A stretch of 64,000 nt of DNA, from NCBI GenBank assembly GCA_965250245.1, contig OZ252296.1:2232001-2296000 (forward strand), written 5' to 3'. The notes under the pieces are model-generated. The model did no database searches and was not told the DNA's origin. It was given only the letters and a program-made list of their open reading frames with translations. The stretch comes from JABDIP01 sp965250245 (GTDB lineage: Bacteria; Pseudomonadota; Alphaproteobacteria; DSM-16000; Inquilinaceae). Positions within the stretch are counted from its first letter, which is position 1, and each line of letters starts with the position of its first letter. The translations under genes were made by a program, and so were the position numbers. Positions 25,430 to 34,442 of the stretch are shown here, piece by piece.

Positions 25430-26830
25430 ATGTTCCAGTTTCCCAAGCGGCTCCTGCGCTGCCTCTCCTTTGCGGCCGCCTTGATTCTCACCGCGCTTCC
25501 GGCGCTTGCCCAACAGGGCATCCTGTCGGGGGACATCACCCAGGTCGAGGTCGGCATCGGCAAGGGCCAGCTGATCCGCCTGCAGAACCCCGCCACCACG
25601 GTCTACCTGGCCGACCCGGAAGTCGCCGACGTCCAGGTCATGTCGCCGCAGCTGATCTACCTGTTCGGCCGTGAGCCCGGCGAGACCAACCTCTACGCGG
25701 TCGACGAGAACAGCATCGTCGTGGCCGACATGGACATCGTGGTCGGCATCGGCGTGGCCTCGATCAACCGCAACATCGAAGAGACCTCGCCGGACGCCGA
25801 TCTTCGGGTCTCCTCGGCCGGCCGCACCGTGGTCATCCAGGGCGAGGCGGAATCCGCCGAGGACATCGCCGACGTCCAGGAGCTGGCCATCGGCCTGCTG
25901 CCGGAGGACGGCACCGGGCAGGTGGTCAACCAGGCGCAGGTCACCGGCTCGCAGCAGGTGAACCTGCAGGTGCGGATCGCCGAGGTCTCGCGCTCCGCGG
26001 TGCGCAACATCGGCATCAACTGGGAGTCGATCGCCTCCAGCGGCAACTTCTTCCTGGATTTCGCGACCGGCAACTTCATCGACCAGACCGGCCGGGGCTT
26101 CGGCGATCCGGTGATCGTCAGCGGCAACCGCGGCCTGATCGGCGGCTACCGGTCGAACAACTTCTCCTTCAACACGCTGATCGACGCGCTGATGACGGAG
26201 AACCTGGTCCATATCCTGGCCGAGCCGAACCTGACGGCGCTGTCCGGCGAGACGGCGAGCTTCCTGGCCGGCGGTGAGTTCCCGGTGGCCGCGACCGATG
26301 GCGACGGGGGCGTGACGATCACCTTCCAGCCCTTCGGCGTGTCGCTCGCCTTCACCCCGACCGTCCTCGACGATGGCCGGATCAGCCTGCATGTCCGCCC
26401 GGAGGTGAGCGAGCTCACCAACACCGGCGGCATCCTGCTCAACGGGTTCTCGATCCCCGGCCTCACCACCCGCCGGGTGGAGACGACGGTCGAGCTGGGC
26501 AGCGGCCAGAGCTTCGTCATCGCTGGCATGTTCCAGTCGAATACCCGGGACTCGGAGAACCTGACGCCGTTCCTGTCGGATCTGCCCATCCTGGGGCCGA
26601 TGTTCCGGCGGCGCGACTTCAGCGACACCGACACCGAGCTGGTCATCTCGGTCACGCCGTATCTCGTCGAGCCGGTTTCCGCCGACCAGATCGCCTATCC
26701 GACGGACCGTCTGGTCGCGCCGGTAGACCAGGTGCCGGATGCACAGCTTGCCGGGCCGGGCGCCACGTCGGTGCTGGCCGGATCACCGATCGCCGGGGCC
26801 GTCGGGTCGGCCGGCTTCATCCTGAAATGA
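25430..26830 (+). CDS. cpaC: Tad outer-membrane secretin CpaC/RcpA
   Basis: About 466 residues, using ATG 25430; ATG 25418 is alternative but lies too close to the GAAGG ribosome site. The signal peptide ends near ALPALAQQ. The N-terminal domain includes GQLIRLQNPATTVYLADPEV and a BON-like segment (VVIQGEAESAEDIADVQ). The secretin domain follows with AEPNLTALSGETASFLAGGE, FPVAATDG and VSLAFTPTVL, closing with SFVIAGMFQSN and LPILGPMFR. It forms the ring through which the pilus passes. It shares an ATGA overlap with cpaD. Confidence 0.93.
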   Translation: MFQFPKRLLRCLSFAAALILTALPALAQQGILSGDITQVEVGIGKGQLIRLQNPATTVYLADPEVADVQVMSPQLIYLFGREPGETNLYAVDENSIVVADMDIVVGIGVASINRNIEETSPDADLRVSSAGRTVVIQGEAESAEDIADVQELAIGLLPEDGTGQVVNQAQVTGSQQVNLQVRIAEVSRSAVRNIGINWESIASSGNFFLDFATGNFIDQTGRGFGDPVIVSGNRGLIGGYRSNNFSFNTLIDALMTENLVHILAEPNLTALSGETASFLAGGEFPVAATDGDGGVTITFQPFGVSLAFTPTVLDDGRISLHVRPEVSELTNTGGILLNGFSIPGLTTRRVETTVELGSGQSFVIAGMFQSNTRDSENLTPFLSDLPILGPMFRRRDFSDTDTELVISVTPYLVEPVSADQIAYPTDRLVAPVDQVPDAQLAGPGATSVLAGSPIAGAVGSAGFILK

Positions 26831-26841
26831 GGTGCCGCCAG

Positions 26842-27498
26842 ATGTCTCGCCCACACTCGCCCGATCGCCGCCGCAGAGCCGGTGCCGTTCTGCGCGCCTC
26901 GCTCACCGCTCTCGCGGTCGGCCTGATCTCCGCCTGCACCTATCCGTACTACCCGTATCACACCGACGCCCGCTCGGCGCCGACCATGGACCCGTATCGG
27001 GTCGACACGGTGCGGATCAACCACGACATCACCTTCCTGCCCGGCAGCGCCACCCTGGACCCCATCGCCCAGGCGAACCTGCGGTCCTTCATCTCGCAGG
27101 TCGGCGTGACCAGCGACGACGCGCTGACCATCGTCGCCTCCGGGCCGTTCGCCCTGGCGCGGGAGAACGCGGTCGCCAACACCCTGGCGAATATGGGCAT
27201 CCGCTCGCTCTCCATGGCCGAGGGCAATGTCGGGTTCGATCAGGTCACGGTGTCGGTCACCCGCACCCACTATCTGGCGACGGCCTGCCTGCGCGGCGGT
27301 GTCCGGCACTTCAACGAGGGCGTGCTGACGCCGCCACCGGGCTGCGCCAACGCCACCAACCTCGCGAACATGGTCGAGAATCCCAGCGACCTCCTGGTCG
27401 GCCGCGAGGCCGGCCCCACCGACGGCGTGACGGCCGTGCGGGCGGTCAACCGCTACCGCACCGGCGCCACCCAGTCCCTCAGCCCGTTCTCGCAGTGA
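26842..27498 (+). CDS. cpaD: Tad pilus lipoprotein CpaD
   Basis: 218 residues from ATG 26842, which has a GAGG site ahead; the earlier ATG 26827 overlaps the cpaC stop and is also possible. The lipobox LISAC gives an acylated Cys, followed by an unusual Tyr/Pro stretch YPYYPYH. The conserved core ITFLPGSATLDPIAQANLRS and the C-terminal CANATNLANMVENPSDLLVG are typical of CpaD, which assists secretin stability at the outer membrane. It is translated in line with cpaC and cpaE. Confidence 0.9.
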   Translation: MSRPHSPDRRRRAGAVLRASLTALAVGLISACTYPYYPYHTDARSAPTMDPYRVDTVRINHDITFLPGSATLDPIAQANLRSFISQVGVTSDDALTIVASGPFALARENAVANTLANMGIRSLSMAEGNVGFDQVTVSVTRTHYLATACLRGGVRHFNEGVLTPPPGCANATNLANMVENPSDLLVGREAGPTDGVTAVRAVNRYRTGATQSLSPFSQ

Positions 27499-27499
27499 C

Positions 27500-28711
27500 A
27501 TGAGCGCAGTATCTGAACTCTCTGAAGGCATCGCCGCGGTCGGCAGCAAAGCGCCGCCGGTGATGGCGTTCGCCACCGACGCGGAGACGCTGGAGACCAT
27601 CAGCCGTGTGGTCCCGGGCGGCCGCAAGGGCGTGGAGGTCAACGAAGGCGGCATCGAGCAGGCCTTGTCGATGCTGCGCGGCAACCCGGCGCCGGCGCTG
27701 CTGATCGTCGACATCACCGGCTCGTCGTCGCCAGTGTCCGAGATCGCCGCCTTGGGCGAGATGTGCGGTCCGACCACCACGCTGCTGGCGATCGGCCCGG
27801 ACAACGATGTCAGCCTGTTCCGGGCCCTGGTCTCGGCCGGCGTGACCGACTACATGGTCAAGCCGATCTCCGGCCAGGAGCTGCGCCGGACCATGCTGAC
27901 CGCCAACCAGCGCGACGGCATGACCGACCAGGCCGCCAACGGCCTGCTGTCGGTGGTGGTCGGCGCCCATGGCGGCGTCGGCGGCAGCGCGGTCGCGGTG
28001 GGCCTGGCCTGGCAGATCGCCAACCGGCACAAGAAGCAGGTCGGGCTGGTCGATCTCGATCTGCAATTCGGCACCGCATCGCTGAGCCTGGATCTGGATC
28101 CGGGCACCGGCCTGCGTAGCGCCCTGGAGCAGCCCGACCGCATCGACTCCCTGTTTGTCGCCAGCGCCATGGTGAGCTGCGGCGACAATCTCTACGTGCT
28201 CAGCGGCGAGGAAGCGCTGGACCAGGAGGTCCAGGTGCAGGCCGCCTCGGTCGACCGGCTGATCGGCGAGCTGAAGCGCATCTTCGACGTGATCATCATC
28301 GACATGCCGCGGCACCTGGTCGCGACCTGTTCCTCGGTGCTGCAGACGGCGCATTCGGTCGGCCTGGTGACCGACCTGTCGCTGGCCGGCCTGCGGGACT
28401 CGCTGCGCATCCGCACCAGCCTGGAGACGCTGGCGCCGGAGGCGCAGCTGTGCATCGTCGCCAACCGCGTCGGGCTGGCCAAGTCCAGCGAGCTGGCGCC
28501 GGCGGAATTCGAGAAGAGTCTGGGGGCCAAGATCGACTTCATCCTTCCGGAGGATCCCAAGGCGGCCAAGGCGGCCATCAACGGCAAACCGTTGGCGGCC
28601 GGCGTCAATCGGGGACGGATAGCGGATTCGATGAACGGTCTTGCCAGGCTCATGGGGGGCATCTCCGACGACAGGAAGTCGAAGCGGTCCTGGTTCAGTT
28701 TCAAACGGTAG
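27500..28711 (+). CDS. cpaE: Tad pilus localisation ATPase-like protein CpaE/TadZ
   Basis: 403 residues. An N-terminal receiver-like domain (about 20-135, LIVDITGSSSPVSEIAALGE) is followed by a MinD/ParA-type domain. The deviant Walker A reads GAHGGVGGSAVAVG, without the lysines of active MinD, which is common in CpaE/TadZ proteins; VGLVDLDLQFG and IIIDMPRH are the other nucleotide-site motifs. Known members place the pilus machinery at a cell pole. The ATG lies one base after the cpaD stop. Confidence 0.9.
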   Translation: MSAVSELSEGIAAVGSKAPPVMAFATDAETLETISRVVPGGRKGVEVNEGGIEQALSMLRGNPAPALLIVDITGSSSPVSEIAALGEMCGPTTTLLAIGPDNDVSLFRALVSAGVTDYMVKPISGQELRRTMLTANQRDGMTDQAANGLLSVVVGAHGGVGGSAVAVGLAWQIANRHKKQVGLVDLDLQFGTASLSLDLDPGTGLRSALEQPDRIDSLFVASAMVSCGDNLYVLSGEEALDQEVQVQAASVDRLIGELKRIFDVIIIDMPRHLVATCSSVLQTAHSVGLVTDLSLAGLRDSLRIRTSLETLAPEAQLCIVANRVGLAKSSELAPAEFEKSLGAKIDFILPEDPKAAKAAINGKPLAAGVNRGRIADSMNGLARLMGGISDDRKSKRSWFSFKR

Positions 28712-28720
28712 GGGTAATCC

Positions 28721-30370
28721 ATGGACTCGAGTGGAGCGGACAAGATGTCCCTGAAGCCGGTACCCGTTGAGGGAGCGGTACCGGAGGCCGCGGGCGGTCG
28801 CGATGTCGTCGGGGGCGACAACAATCGGCTGGCGCGGTTCTACGAGATGCTGCAGCCGATGGTGAAGAAGCGGCTCCAGCCGGAGGCGGTCAAACGCCTG
28901 CCGCGCCAGGAGATCGCCCATCAGGTCAGCGACATCGTAATGGAGGTCCTGGACCTGGAGCCGGACGCGCCGGACCTGCTGGAGCAGCGCTCGCTGGTGG
29001 CCACCCTGGTCAACGACCTGGTCACCACGACCAATGGCGGCGGCGCCGTGGCCGAGGCCAGCGCCTCGCCGCAACAGGCGGCGCCGAGCCCGAGCCGGGC
29101 GCAGAATCCGGGCCAGATGTCGGTCACCGACGCCAAGCTGAAGGTCAAGCCGATCCTGCTGGAGCGCATCGACGTCGCCTCGGCGTCGAACCTGGAGCCG
29201 GAGACCCTGGTCGGCGAGCTGGACGGCGTCGTCGCGGAGATCCGCGACGAGCTGGGCCTGCACCTGAACCGCAAGGAACATGCGGAGCTGGTCCGCTCGC
29301 TGGTCGACGACATGATCGGCTTCGGGCCGCTGGAGCCGCTGCTGGCGGATGAGGGCGTGACCGACATCATGGTCAACGGCCCCAAGCAGGTTTACGTGGA
29401 AAAGGGCGGCAAGCTGACCCTGACCGACGTGGTGTTCCAGGACGACGCCCATGTGATGAACGTGGCCACCCGGATCGTCACCCGGATCGGCCGCCGCATC
29501 GACGAAACCAACCCGATTTGCGACGCGCGTCTGCCGGACGGTTCTCGTGTCAACGCCATCGGCCCGCCGCTGGCCATCGACGGCCCCTCGCTGTCGATTC
29601 GTAAGTTCTCCAAGAAGAAGATCACGCTGGACAAGATGGCCGAGCAGGCGAACATCTCGCCGGAAATGGCCGTCCTGTTGAAGATCGCGGCCCGTTCGCA
29701 GCTCAACATTCTGGTCTCCGGCGGTACCGGTTCCGGTAAGACGACGCTGCTGAACGCCCTGTCTCAGATGATCGACCACGGCGACCGTATCGTCACCATC
29801 GAGGACGCCGCCGAACTGCAGCTGCAACAGCCGCATGTGGTGAGGCTTGAGACCCGACCGGCCAACCTGGAGGGCAAGGGCGAGATCAACATTCGAGACC
29901 TTGTGAAGAACTCCCTGCGTATGCGTCCCGACCGGATCATCGTCGGTGAGGTGCGTGGCCAGGAGGCGGTCGATCTGCTTCAGGCCATGAACACCGGTCA
30001 CGAAGGGTCGATGGGCACGGTCCACGCCAACAAGCCGCGCGACGCCCTGGTCCGTCTGGAGAACATGGTCGGCATGGCCGGCATCAACCTGCCGGCCAAG
30101 GCCGTCAGGACCCAGATCGCCAGCGCCGTCGACATGATCGTGCAGGTCAGCCGAATGCGCGACGGTGTGCGCCGGGTGACCAGCGTGACCGAGGTGATCG
30201 GCATGGAAGGCGACGTCGTCGTCACCCAGGAGCTGTTCAACTTCGAGTTCACCGGCGAGGACGAGGAAGGCAAGCTGACCGGCGTCTTCAAGCCGGCCGG
30301 CGTGCGTCCGCACTTCACGCCGCGCGCCGAGTATCACGGTCTCGACCAGGCGCTGCTCGAGGTCGTGTAA
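28721..30370 (+). CDS. cpaF: Tad pilus assembly ATPase CpaF/TadA
   Basis: 549 residues of the GspE/VirB11 ATPase superfamily; it drives pilin polymerisation (and probably retraction) from the cytoplasm. Walker A GGTGSGKTT (about 336-344), Asp box region VTIEDAAELQLQQ, Walker B RMRPDRIIVGEVRGQE and the HANKPRDAL box are intact. The N-terminal 150 residues are a variable, Ala/Pro-rich region before the conserved VTDIMVNGPKQVYVEKGGKL. An AGGGG site precedes the ATG at 28721. Confidence 0.95.
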   Translation: MDSSGADKMSLKPVPVEGAVPEAAGGRDVVGGDNNRLARFYEMLQPMVKKRLQPEAVKRLPRQEIAHQVSDIVMEVLDLEPDAPDLLEQRSLVATLVNDLVTTTNGGGAVAEASASPQQAAPSPSRAQNPGQMSVTDAKLKVKPILLERIDVASASNLEPETLVGELDGVVAEIRDELGLHLNRKEHAELVRSLVDDMIGFGPLEPLLADEGVTDIMVNGPKQVYVEKGGKLTLTDVVFQDDAHVMNVATRIVTRIGRRIDETNPICDARLPDGSRVNAIGPPLAIDGPSLSIRKFSKKKITLDKMAEQANISPEMAVLLKIAARSQLNILVSGGTGSGKTTLLNALSQMIDHGDRIVTIEDAAELQLQQPHVVRLETRPANLEGKGEINIRDLVKNSLRMRPDRIIVGEVRGQEAVDLLQAMNTGHEGSMGTVHANKPRDALVRLENMVGMAGINLPAKAVRTQIASAVDMIVQVSRMRDGVRRVTSVTEVIGMEGDVVVTQELFNFEFTGEDEEGKLTGVFKPAGVRPHFTPRAEYHGLDQALLEVV

Positions 30371-30396
30371 GCGGACCCGGCGGGAGAGGGCAGGCC

Positions 30397-31377
30397 ATGT
30401 TGATCTATCTCGTCGGCGCCGGGGCGATGTTGTTCGTCGTCCTGGTCGGCGGCGCGGTCATGCAGGTGACCGGCGACGGCCAGCTCGCCAAGGCCAAGCG
30501 CATGGACGCGGTGGCCAAGCGGGCCAAGGCCGACGACGATCTGAAGAAAGCCGAAAGCGGCGTCAAGATCGTCGACGACGGTCGCAACGCCAAGGGCTTC
30601 GAGAAGTTCGTCCGCAAGGTGCTGCCGAACCCCGATCTGCTGCGCGGGCGGATCCGGCAGGCCGGGCTCAACATCAGCCTCAACCAGTACTTTCTGGTCT
30701 GCATGTTCGTGGCCGTCGTGGCCACCTTCTTCTTCACCAAGCTGGTTGGGCTGCCGCTGATCGCCAGCATGCTGTTCGGCATCGCCAAGGGCCTCGGCGG
30801 CCCGCACTTCGTGCTCGGCAAGCTGGTCGAACGCCGGCGCCAGAAATTCCTGTCCAAGTTCCCGGAATCCATGGACCTGATGGTGCGCGGCCTGAAATCG
30901 GGCCTGCCGGTCTCCGAGACCATCAAGACGGTCGCGGCGGAGATGGAGGACCCGATCGGCATCGAGTTCGGGCGTATCGTCTCCGACCTCCAGCTCGGCC
31001 GGCAGATGGAGGAGGCGCTGTGGCGCTGCGCCGACCGGGTCGGCGTGCCGGAGTTCCGCTTCTTCGTGGTCTGTATCTCCGTGCAGCGCGAGACCGGCGG
31101 TAATCTGGGCGAGACCCTGGAGAACCTGTCCGACATCCTGCGCAAGCGCCGCGCCGCCAAGCTGAAGGTCAAGGCGCTGTCTGCCGAGGCGCGGTTCAGC
31201 GCGCTGCTGATCGGCGCCCTGCCGTTCATCATGACCGGCATCCTGTACCTGGTGAACCCGGGCTACATCGCCACCCTGTGGACCGACCCGCGCGGCGTCA
31301 TCATGCTGTCGGTGGGCGGCACCTGGATGGGGGTCGGCTTCACGGTCATGGCCAAGATGATCAAGTTCGAGATCTGA
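30397..31377 (+). CDS. tadB: Tad pilus inner-membrane platform protein TadB
   Basis: 326 residues; a T2SSF-type platform protein with an N-terminal helix (LIYLVGAGAMLFVVLVGGAV), two central helices (about 100-140) and C-terminal helices. The conserved cytoplasmic domain reads SKFPESMDLMVRGLKSGLPV and QRETGGNLGETLENLSDILR. It forms a heteromeric platform with TadC for CpaF. It follows cpaF by 26 bases and precedes tadC by three. Confidence 0.93.
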   Translation: MLIYLVGAGAMLFVVLVGGAVMQVTGDGQLAKAKRMDAVAKRAKADDDLKKAESGVKIVDDGRNAKGFEKFVRKVLPNPDLLRGRIRQAGLNISLNQYFLVCMFVAVVATFFFTKLVGLPLIASMLFGIAKGLGGPHFVLGKLVERRRQKFLSKFPESMDLMVRGLKSGLPVSETIKTVAAEMEDPIGIEFGRIVSDLQLGRQMEEALWRCADRVGVPEFRFFVVCISVQRETGGNLGETLENLSDILRKRRAAKLKVKALSAEARFSALLIGALPFIMTGILYLVNPGYIATLWTDPRGVIMLSVGGTWMGVGFTVMAKMIKFEI

Positions 31378-31380
31378 CCG

Positions 31381-32349
31381 ATGGACAATCTCCCGCTCGG
31401 CCTGTCCCCGGAGGCGATGATCCTCCTCAGCGCGTTCTGCTCCGCGGTGCTGACGGTCTTCGCCATCTGGAACGCGTTCATGCATCGCGACCCGATGGCG
31501 GCCAAGGCGCGCGAGCTGGCCGAGCGCCGCCTGAAGCTGAAGGAGGCCGCCACCTCCGGCCGCGACAAGAAGCAGAACGAGAAGGCCGTCGGCTTCATGC
31601 GCGAGGTTGTCACGCGCCTGAACCTGCTGCGCAGCAAGCACGCCGACGGGATCTCCAAAAAACTGGCCCAGGCCGGCTGGCGCTCGCACGACGCCATGGT
31701 CGCCTATCTCTTCGCCAAGGCGACGTTCCCGCTGGTGGCCGCGGGGCTGGTCGGGTTCTTCCTGCTGTTCGGCAAGCTGGGCGGCAATTTCAGCGCCAAG
31801 CACATCTTGTTCAGCGCCGGCATCGTGCTGTTCTGCGCCTACGTGCCGGACATCATCGTGAAAAATGCCGGCTCCAAGCGCAAGGAGCTGCTGCAGAAGG
31901 CGCTGCCCGACGGGCTCGACCTGATGGTGATCTGCGCGGAGGCGGGCTTGAGCCTCGACGCCAGCATGCAGCGCCTGTCGCAGGAGTTCGGCAAGTCGTC
32001 GCCGGAATTCGCCGACGAGATGGCGCTGACCTCGGTCGAGCTCGGCTTCATGCCGGAGCGCACGCAGGCGCTGCAGAACCTGAACGCGCGCACCGACCTG
32101 CCCGGAATCCGCGCCCTGGTCAACACGCTGGGCCAGACCGAGAAATACGGTACGCCGCTGGCCCAATCGCTGCGCGTGCTGTCGGCAGAGATGCGCCACG
32201 AGCGCCTGATGAAGGCGGAGGAGAAGGCCCACAAGCTGCCGGCCATGCTGACGGTGCCGATGATTCTGTTCATCCTGCCGCCGCTGTTCATCATCCTGCT
32301 GGGCCCGGCCATGCTCAGCGTCGCGGACAACATCATCAAGGCGTTCTAG
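31381..32349 (+). CDS. tadC: Tad pilus inner-membrane platform protein TadC
   Basis: 322 residues, a paralogue of TadB. The T2SSF domain is in the second half: LPDGLDLMVICAEAGLSLDA and LVNTLGQTEKYGTPLAQSLR, followed by a pair of C-terminal helices around LTVPMILFILPPLFIILLGP. It starts three bases after the tadB stop, so coupling is likely. It is the last gene of the plus-strand Tad operon here; the usual tadE/F/G minor-pilin genes are not found after it. Confidence 0.93.
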   Translation: MDNLPLGLSPEAMILLSAFCSAVLTVFAIWNAFMHRDPMAAKARELAERRLKLKEAATSGRDKKQNEKAVGFMREVVTRLNLLRSKHADGISKKLAQAGWRSHDAMVAYLFAKATFPLVAAGLVGFFLLFGKLGGNFSAKHILFSAGIVLFCAYVPDIIVKNAGSKRKELLQKALPDGLDLMVICAEAGLSLDASMQRLSQEFGKSSPEFADEMALTSVELGFMPERTQALQNLNARTDLPGIRALVNTLGQTEKYGTPLAQSLRVLSAEMRHERLMKAEEKAHKLPAMLTVPMILFILPPLFIILLGPAMLSVADNIIKAF

Positions 32350-32364
32350 GCCGCGTGATGTTTC

Positions 32365-32383
32365 GCCGGGGATGTGCCCCGGC
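32365..32383 (+). terminator. hairpin after tadC
   Basis: Seven-base GC stem (32365-32371 with 32377-32383), five-base loop, followed by TCTTG rather than a clear T-tract. It lies 16 bases after the tadC stop and probably ends the Tad operon. Confidence 0.45.
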
Positions 32384-32419
32384 TCTTGCCTCCCAAAGGT
32401 GCTGGCTTAGCCATCCTCG

Positions 32420-32512
32420 TCCTTCGACAGGCTCGGGATGAGGGCGCTGATGTCTGTCGACCGCCAAGTGATCCCACATCCTGAGCCTCCTCACCCTGAG
32501 CGTGTCGAAGGG
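32420..32512. repeat. imperfect palindrome of the CCTTCGACAGGCTC type
   Basis: Arms 32420-32443 and 32489-32512 (24 bases, about four mismatches) are inverted copies of a sequence that recurs between genes in many proteobacteria. It lies between tadC and tadD, outside any gene. Confidence 0.7.
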
Positions 32513-32580
32513 CGAAGGAACTGGACCGCCAAGCCGGAGCCGATGCCAACGGTGAGGTGAGGCCAGGGCCGGAATCAAAT

Positions 32581-32607
32581 CGGGGCGCGCCCACCGGCCG
32601 CGCCCCG
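32581..32607 (-). terminator. hairpin downstream of tadD
   Basis: Perfect nine-base stem (32581-32589 with 32599-32607), nine-base loop, 28 bases after the tadD stop on the minus strand. A short ATTTGATT follows in that direction, so termination is plausible but not textbook. Confidence 0.5.
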
Positions 32608-32634
32608 CAGTCGTTCCGGGTTCTGCGGGCAGTC

Positions 32635-33489
32635 TTACGGGACGAGGCGGGCGCCGCTGCTGTCGCCGATCGCCGCGGCCCGGCGCCGGCTGTCCTCGAT
32701 CCGCTGCAGCATGGCGTAGTAGGCCAGGCTGCGCTCGACCGACAGCTCGTCCATGTCGAGACGGGCGACCGCGCGGGCGTCGTCGGTGCGGTTGGCGAGG
32801 CCGTAGATCAGCGCCAGGTTCTGGCGATGCCGCACGGTGGCGGTCGGCGCGCTGGCGGTGCGGCGCATCAGCTGCACCGCCTCCTCGTGGCGGTCGCTCA
32901 GCGAGAGCGAGATCGCCAAATTGGTGGCGACGTCGAGATCGCCGGGGGCCAGCCGCAGCGCGCGCTCATAGGTGTCGCGGGCCTCCTCGTGGCGTCCCAG
33001 CATGTCCAGGGCGACGCCCAGGCTGCTCAGGCTCGCGGCGTCCTCGTCGACCGCCACCGCCGCCTCAAGGTTGGGCAGCGCCAGGTCCGGGTCGTTGAGG
33101 GCCAGATAGGAATTGCCAAGGCCGCGCAGACCGATCGCGTTCACCGGATCGATCTCCAGCAGCGAGCGGAATGCGCCGGCGGCCTCGTCATGGGAGCCGA
33201 TTGTCGACAGCGCCCGGCCGAGCTTCTCCAGCGGCAGCGCCCGTTCCGGCGCGGCCGCGTGGGCCCGCCGATAAAGCGCGATGGCCGCCGGGATCTCGCC
33301 GCGCGACATCGTGAAGTCGCCCATGCGAACCAGCGTCTCGACCGAGTTGTCAGGATCGACCAGCTGACCGCTGGTGATCTGACTGCTCGCATGCGGGGGA
33401 TCGACGGCTGGCGGGTTGGTGCAGCCGACAAGGGCGGCACAGCCAAGCGCGATCGCGACCGATGCAGAGTTTAAGAGTCGTGGCTTCAT
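32635..33489 (-). CDS. tadD: Tad pilus TPR lipoprotein TadD
   Basis: 284 residues from ATG 33489 (the frame also opens at a TTG one codon earlier). A lipobox (AALVGC) gives a lipid-anchored protein. It is followed by tandem tetratricopeptide repeats, for example IAALYRRAHAAAPERALPLE, FRSLLEIDPVNAIGLRGLGN and YERALRLAPGDLDVATNLAI. TadD proteins support Tad secretin assembly or stability. The gene is on the opposite strand to the main operon and converges with tadC, separated by 285 bases that hold two hairpins and a repeat. Assignment to TadD rather than another TPR lipoprotein rests on this location. Confidence 0.82.
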   Translation of the reverse strand: MKPRLLNSASVAIALGCAALVGCTNPPAVDPPHASSQITSGQLVDPDNSVETLVRMGDFTMSRGEIPAAIALYRRAHAAAPERALPLEKLGRALSTIGSHDEAAGAFRSLLEIDPVNAIGLRGLGNSYLALNDPDLALPNLEAAVAVDEDAASLSSLGVALDMLGRHEEARDTYERALRLAPGDLDVATNLAISLSLSDRHEEAVQLMRRTASAPTATVRHRQNLALIYGLANRTDDARAVARLDMDELSVERSLAYYAMLQRIEDSRRRAAAIGDSSGARLVP

Positions 33490-33492
33490 CAA

Positions 33493-33890
33493 AGGATCGT
33501 TCCGCGGCGGTAACCAAAACTATGCAGGCAAAGCCTTACCGAACTGTAAACCATAGTGTCCTGGCGGCCGGACGCTGAGCGGGAGCCTACGGGCGATTGA
33601 TTGCCATATCGCAAAAATCGCGAAAAATGACGCTTGCTCGAATTTGCCCTTTAGAATCATGACCATCTGTAAACGTTCTTCGCGTCCGAACGACTTTCGG
33701 ACGGGCCGCGGAGACGGCCGCGCGCGGGCTGGACGGCCCGCCGGCACGATCGTTGCGCGCAAGAACCTGTCGCCAACGCGATCTCAGGTGTTAGAATATG
33801 TCGAAAAGCGGCCGGAAACAGGCGATCGGCGCGGCGCGAATCGCGCTCGCGCGGATGCCCTCGCAACGCATTGATCTGTTGGGGGAAATA
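33493..33890. other. intergenic region upstream of tadD
   Basis: About 400 bases with no credible gene. The tadD promoter should be here. A short direct repeat, TCGCAAAAA followed by TCGCGAAAAA, lies around 33608-33627 and is a possible regulatory site. The rest is unremarkable. Confidence 0.45.
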
Positions 33891-33919
33891 CCCCGCCCGC
33901 CGGATTTCGGCGGGCGGGG
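33891..33919 (-). terminator. intrinsic terminator of the cold-shock gene
   Basis: Perfect twelve-base GC stem (33891-33902 with 33908-33919), five-base loop. It sits eight bases after the cold-shock gene stop on the minus strand and is followed in that direction by TATTT. Confidence 0.8.
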
Positions 33920-33926
33920 CATCTGA

Positions 33927-34442
33927 TCAGATGAGCGTGACGCTCTCGGCCATCGGACCCTTCAGGCCCATGCGGGTGGCGACGCGGACCCGCTGGTTGG
34001 ACTCCAGCATGCTCAGGCCGGCGCGCTCCAGCGTGCGGGCGGAGATGAAGACGTCGCGGCCGCCATCGTCGGGCTTGATGAAGCCGAAGCCCTTCTCGAC
34101 GTTGAAGAACTTGACGGTCCCCTCGAACTCCTCGGTGAAGCCGCCGGGCGCGCCGCCGCGCGGCCCGCCCGAGGACGGGGATGCCGTCGATTCGTCGACG
34201 TTGTGGATCTCGGCGACCTGCGGGCCCTTGTGCCCGTCGGCGATATCGCAGGTGATCGTCGTGCCTTCATCCAGCTCGCTGCGGCCGAGCTGCTCGAGTA
34301 CTGAAACGTGCAGGAATGCGTCGGGCGAACCGTCGCTGGGTTGCACGAATCCGAACCCCTTGGCCCTGTTGAACCACTTGACGACAGCGCTGACGTCGCG
34401 GCGGGACGGTTCCGGTTGCTGGAAGTTTCTCCGGTTCATCAT
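33927..34442 (-). CDS. double cold-shock domain protein
   Basis: 171 residues with two cold-shock domains joined by a Gly/Pro/Ser linker (about 83-104). Domain 1 (about 16-82) has RNP1 KGFGFVQP and RNP2 DAFLHV; domain 2 (about 105-171) has KGFGFIKP and DVFISA. Each is an OB fold that binds single-stranded RNA or DNA and melts RNA structure. Two-domain CSPs are an alphaproteobacterial form, longer than the 70-residue CspA of enterics. The long gap upstream could include an extended 5' leader, as in cspA mRNAs. Whether it responds to cold is not shown. Confidence 0.93.
   Translation of the reverse strand: MMNRRNFQQPEPSRRDVSAVVKWFNRAKGFGFVQPSDGSPDAFLHVSVLEQLGRSELDEGTTITCDIADGHKGPQVAEIHNVDESTASPSSGGPRGGAPGGFTEEFEGTVKFFNVEKGFGFIKPDDGGRDVFISARTLERAGLSMLESNQRVRVATRMGLKGPMAESVTLI

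Noticed and set aside
27479..30337. 952-codon minus-strand open frame opposite cpaE and cpaF
   Set aside because: Antisense shadow of clear Tad genes; composition is biased and no family motif is present.
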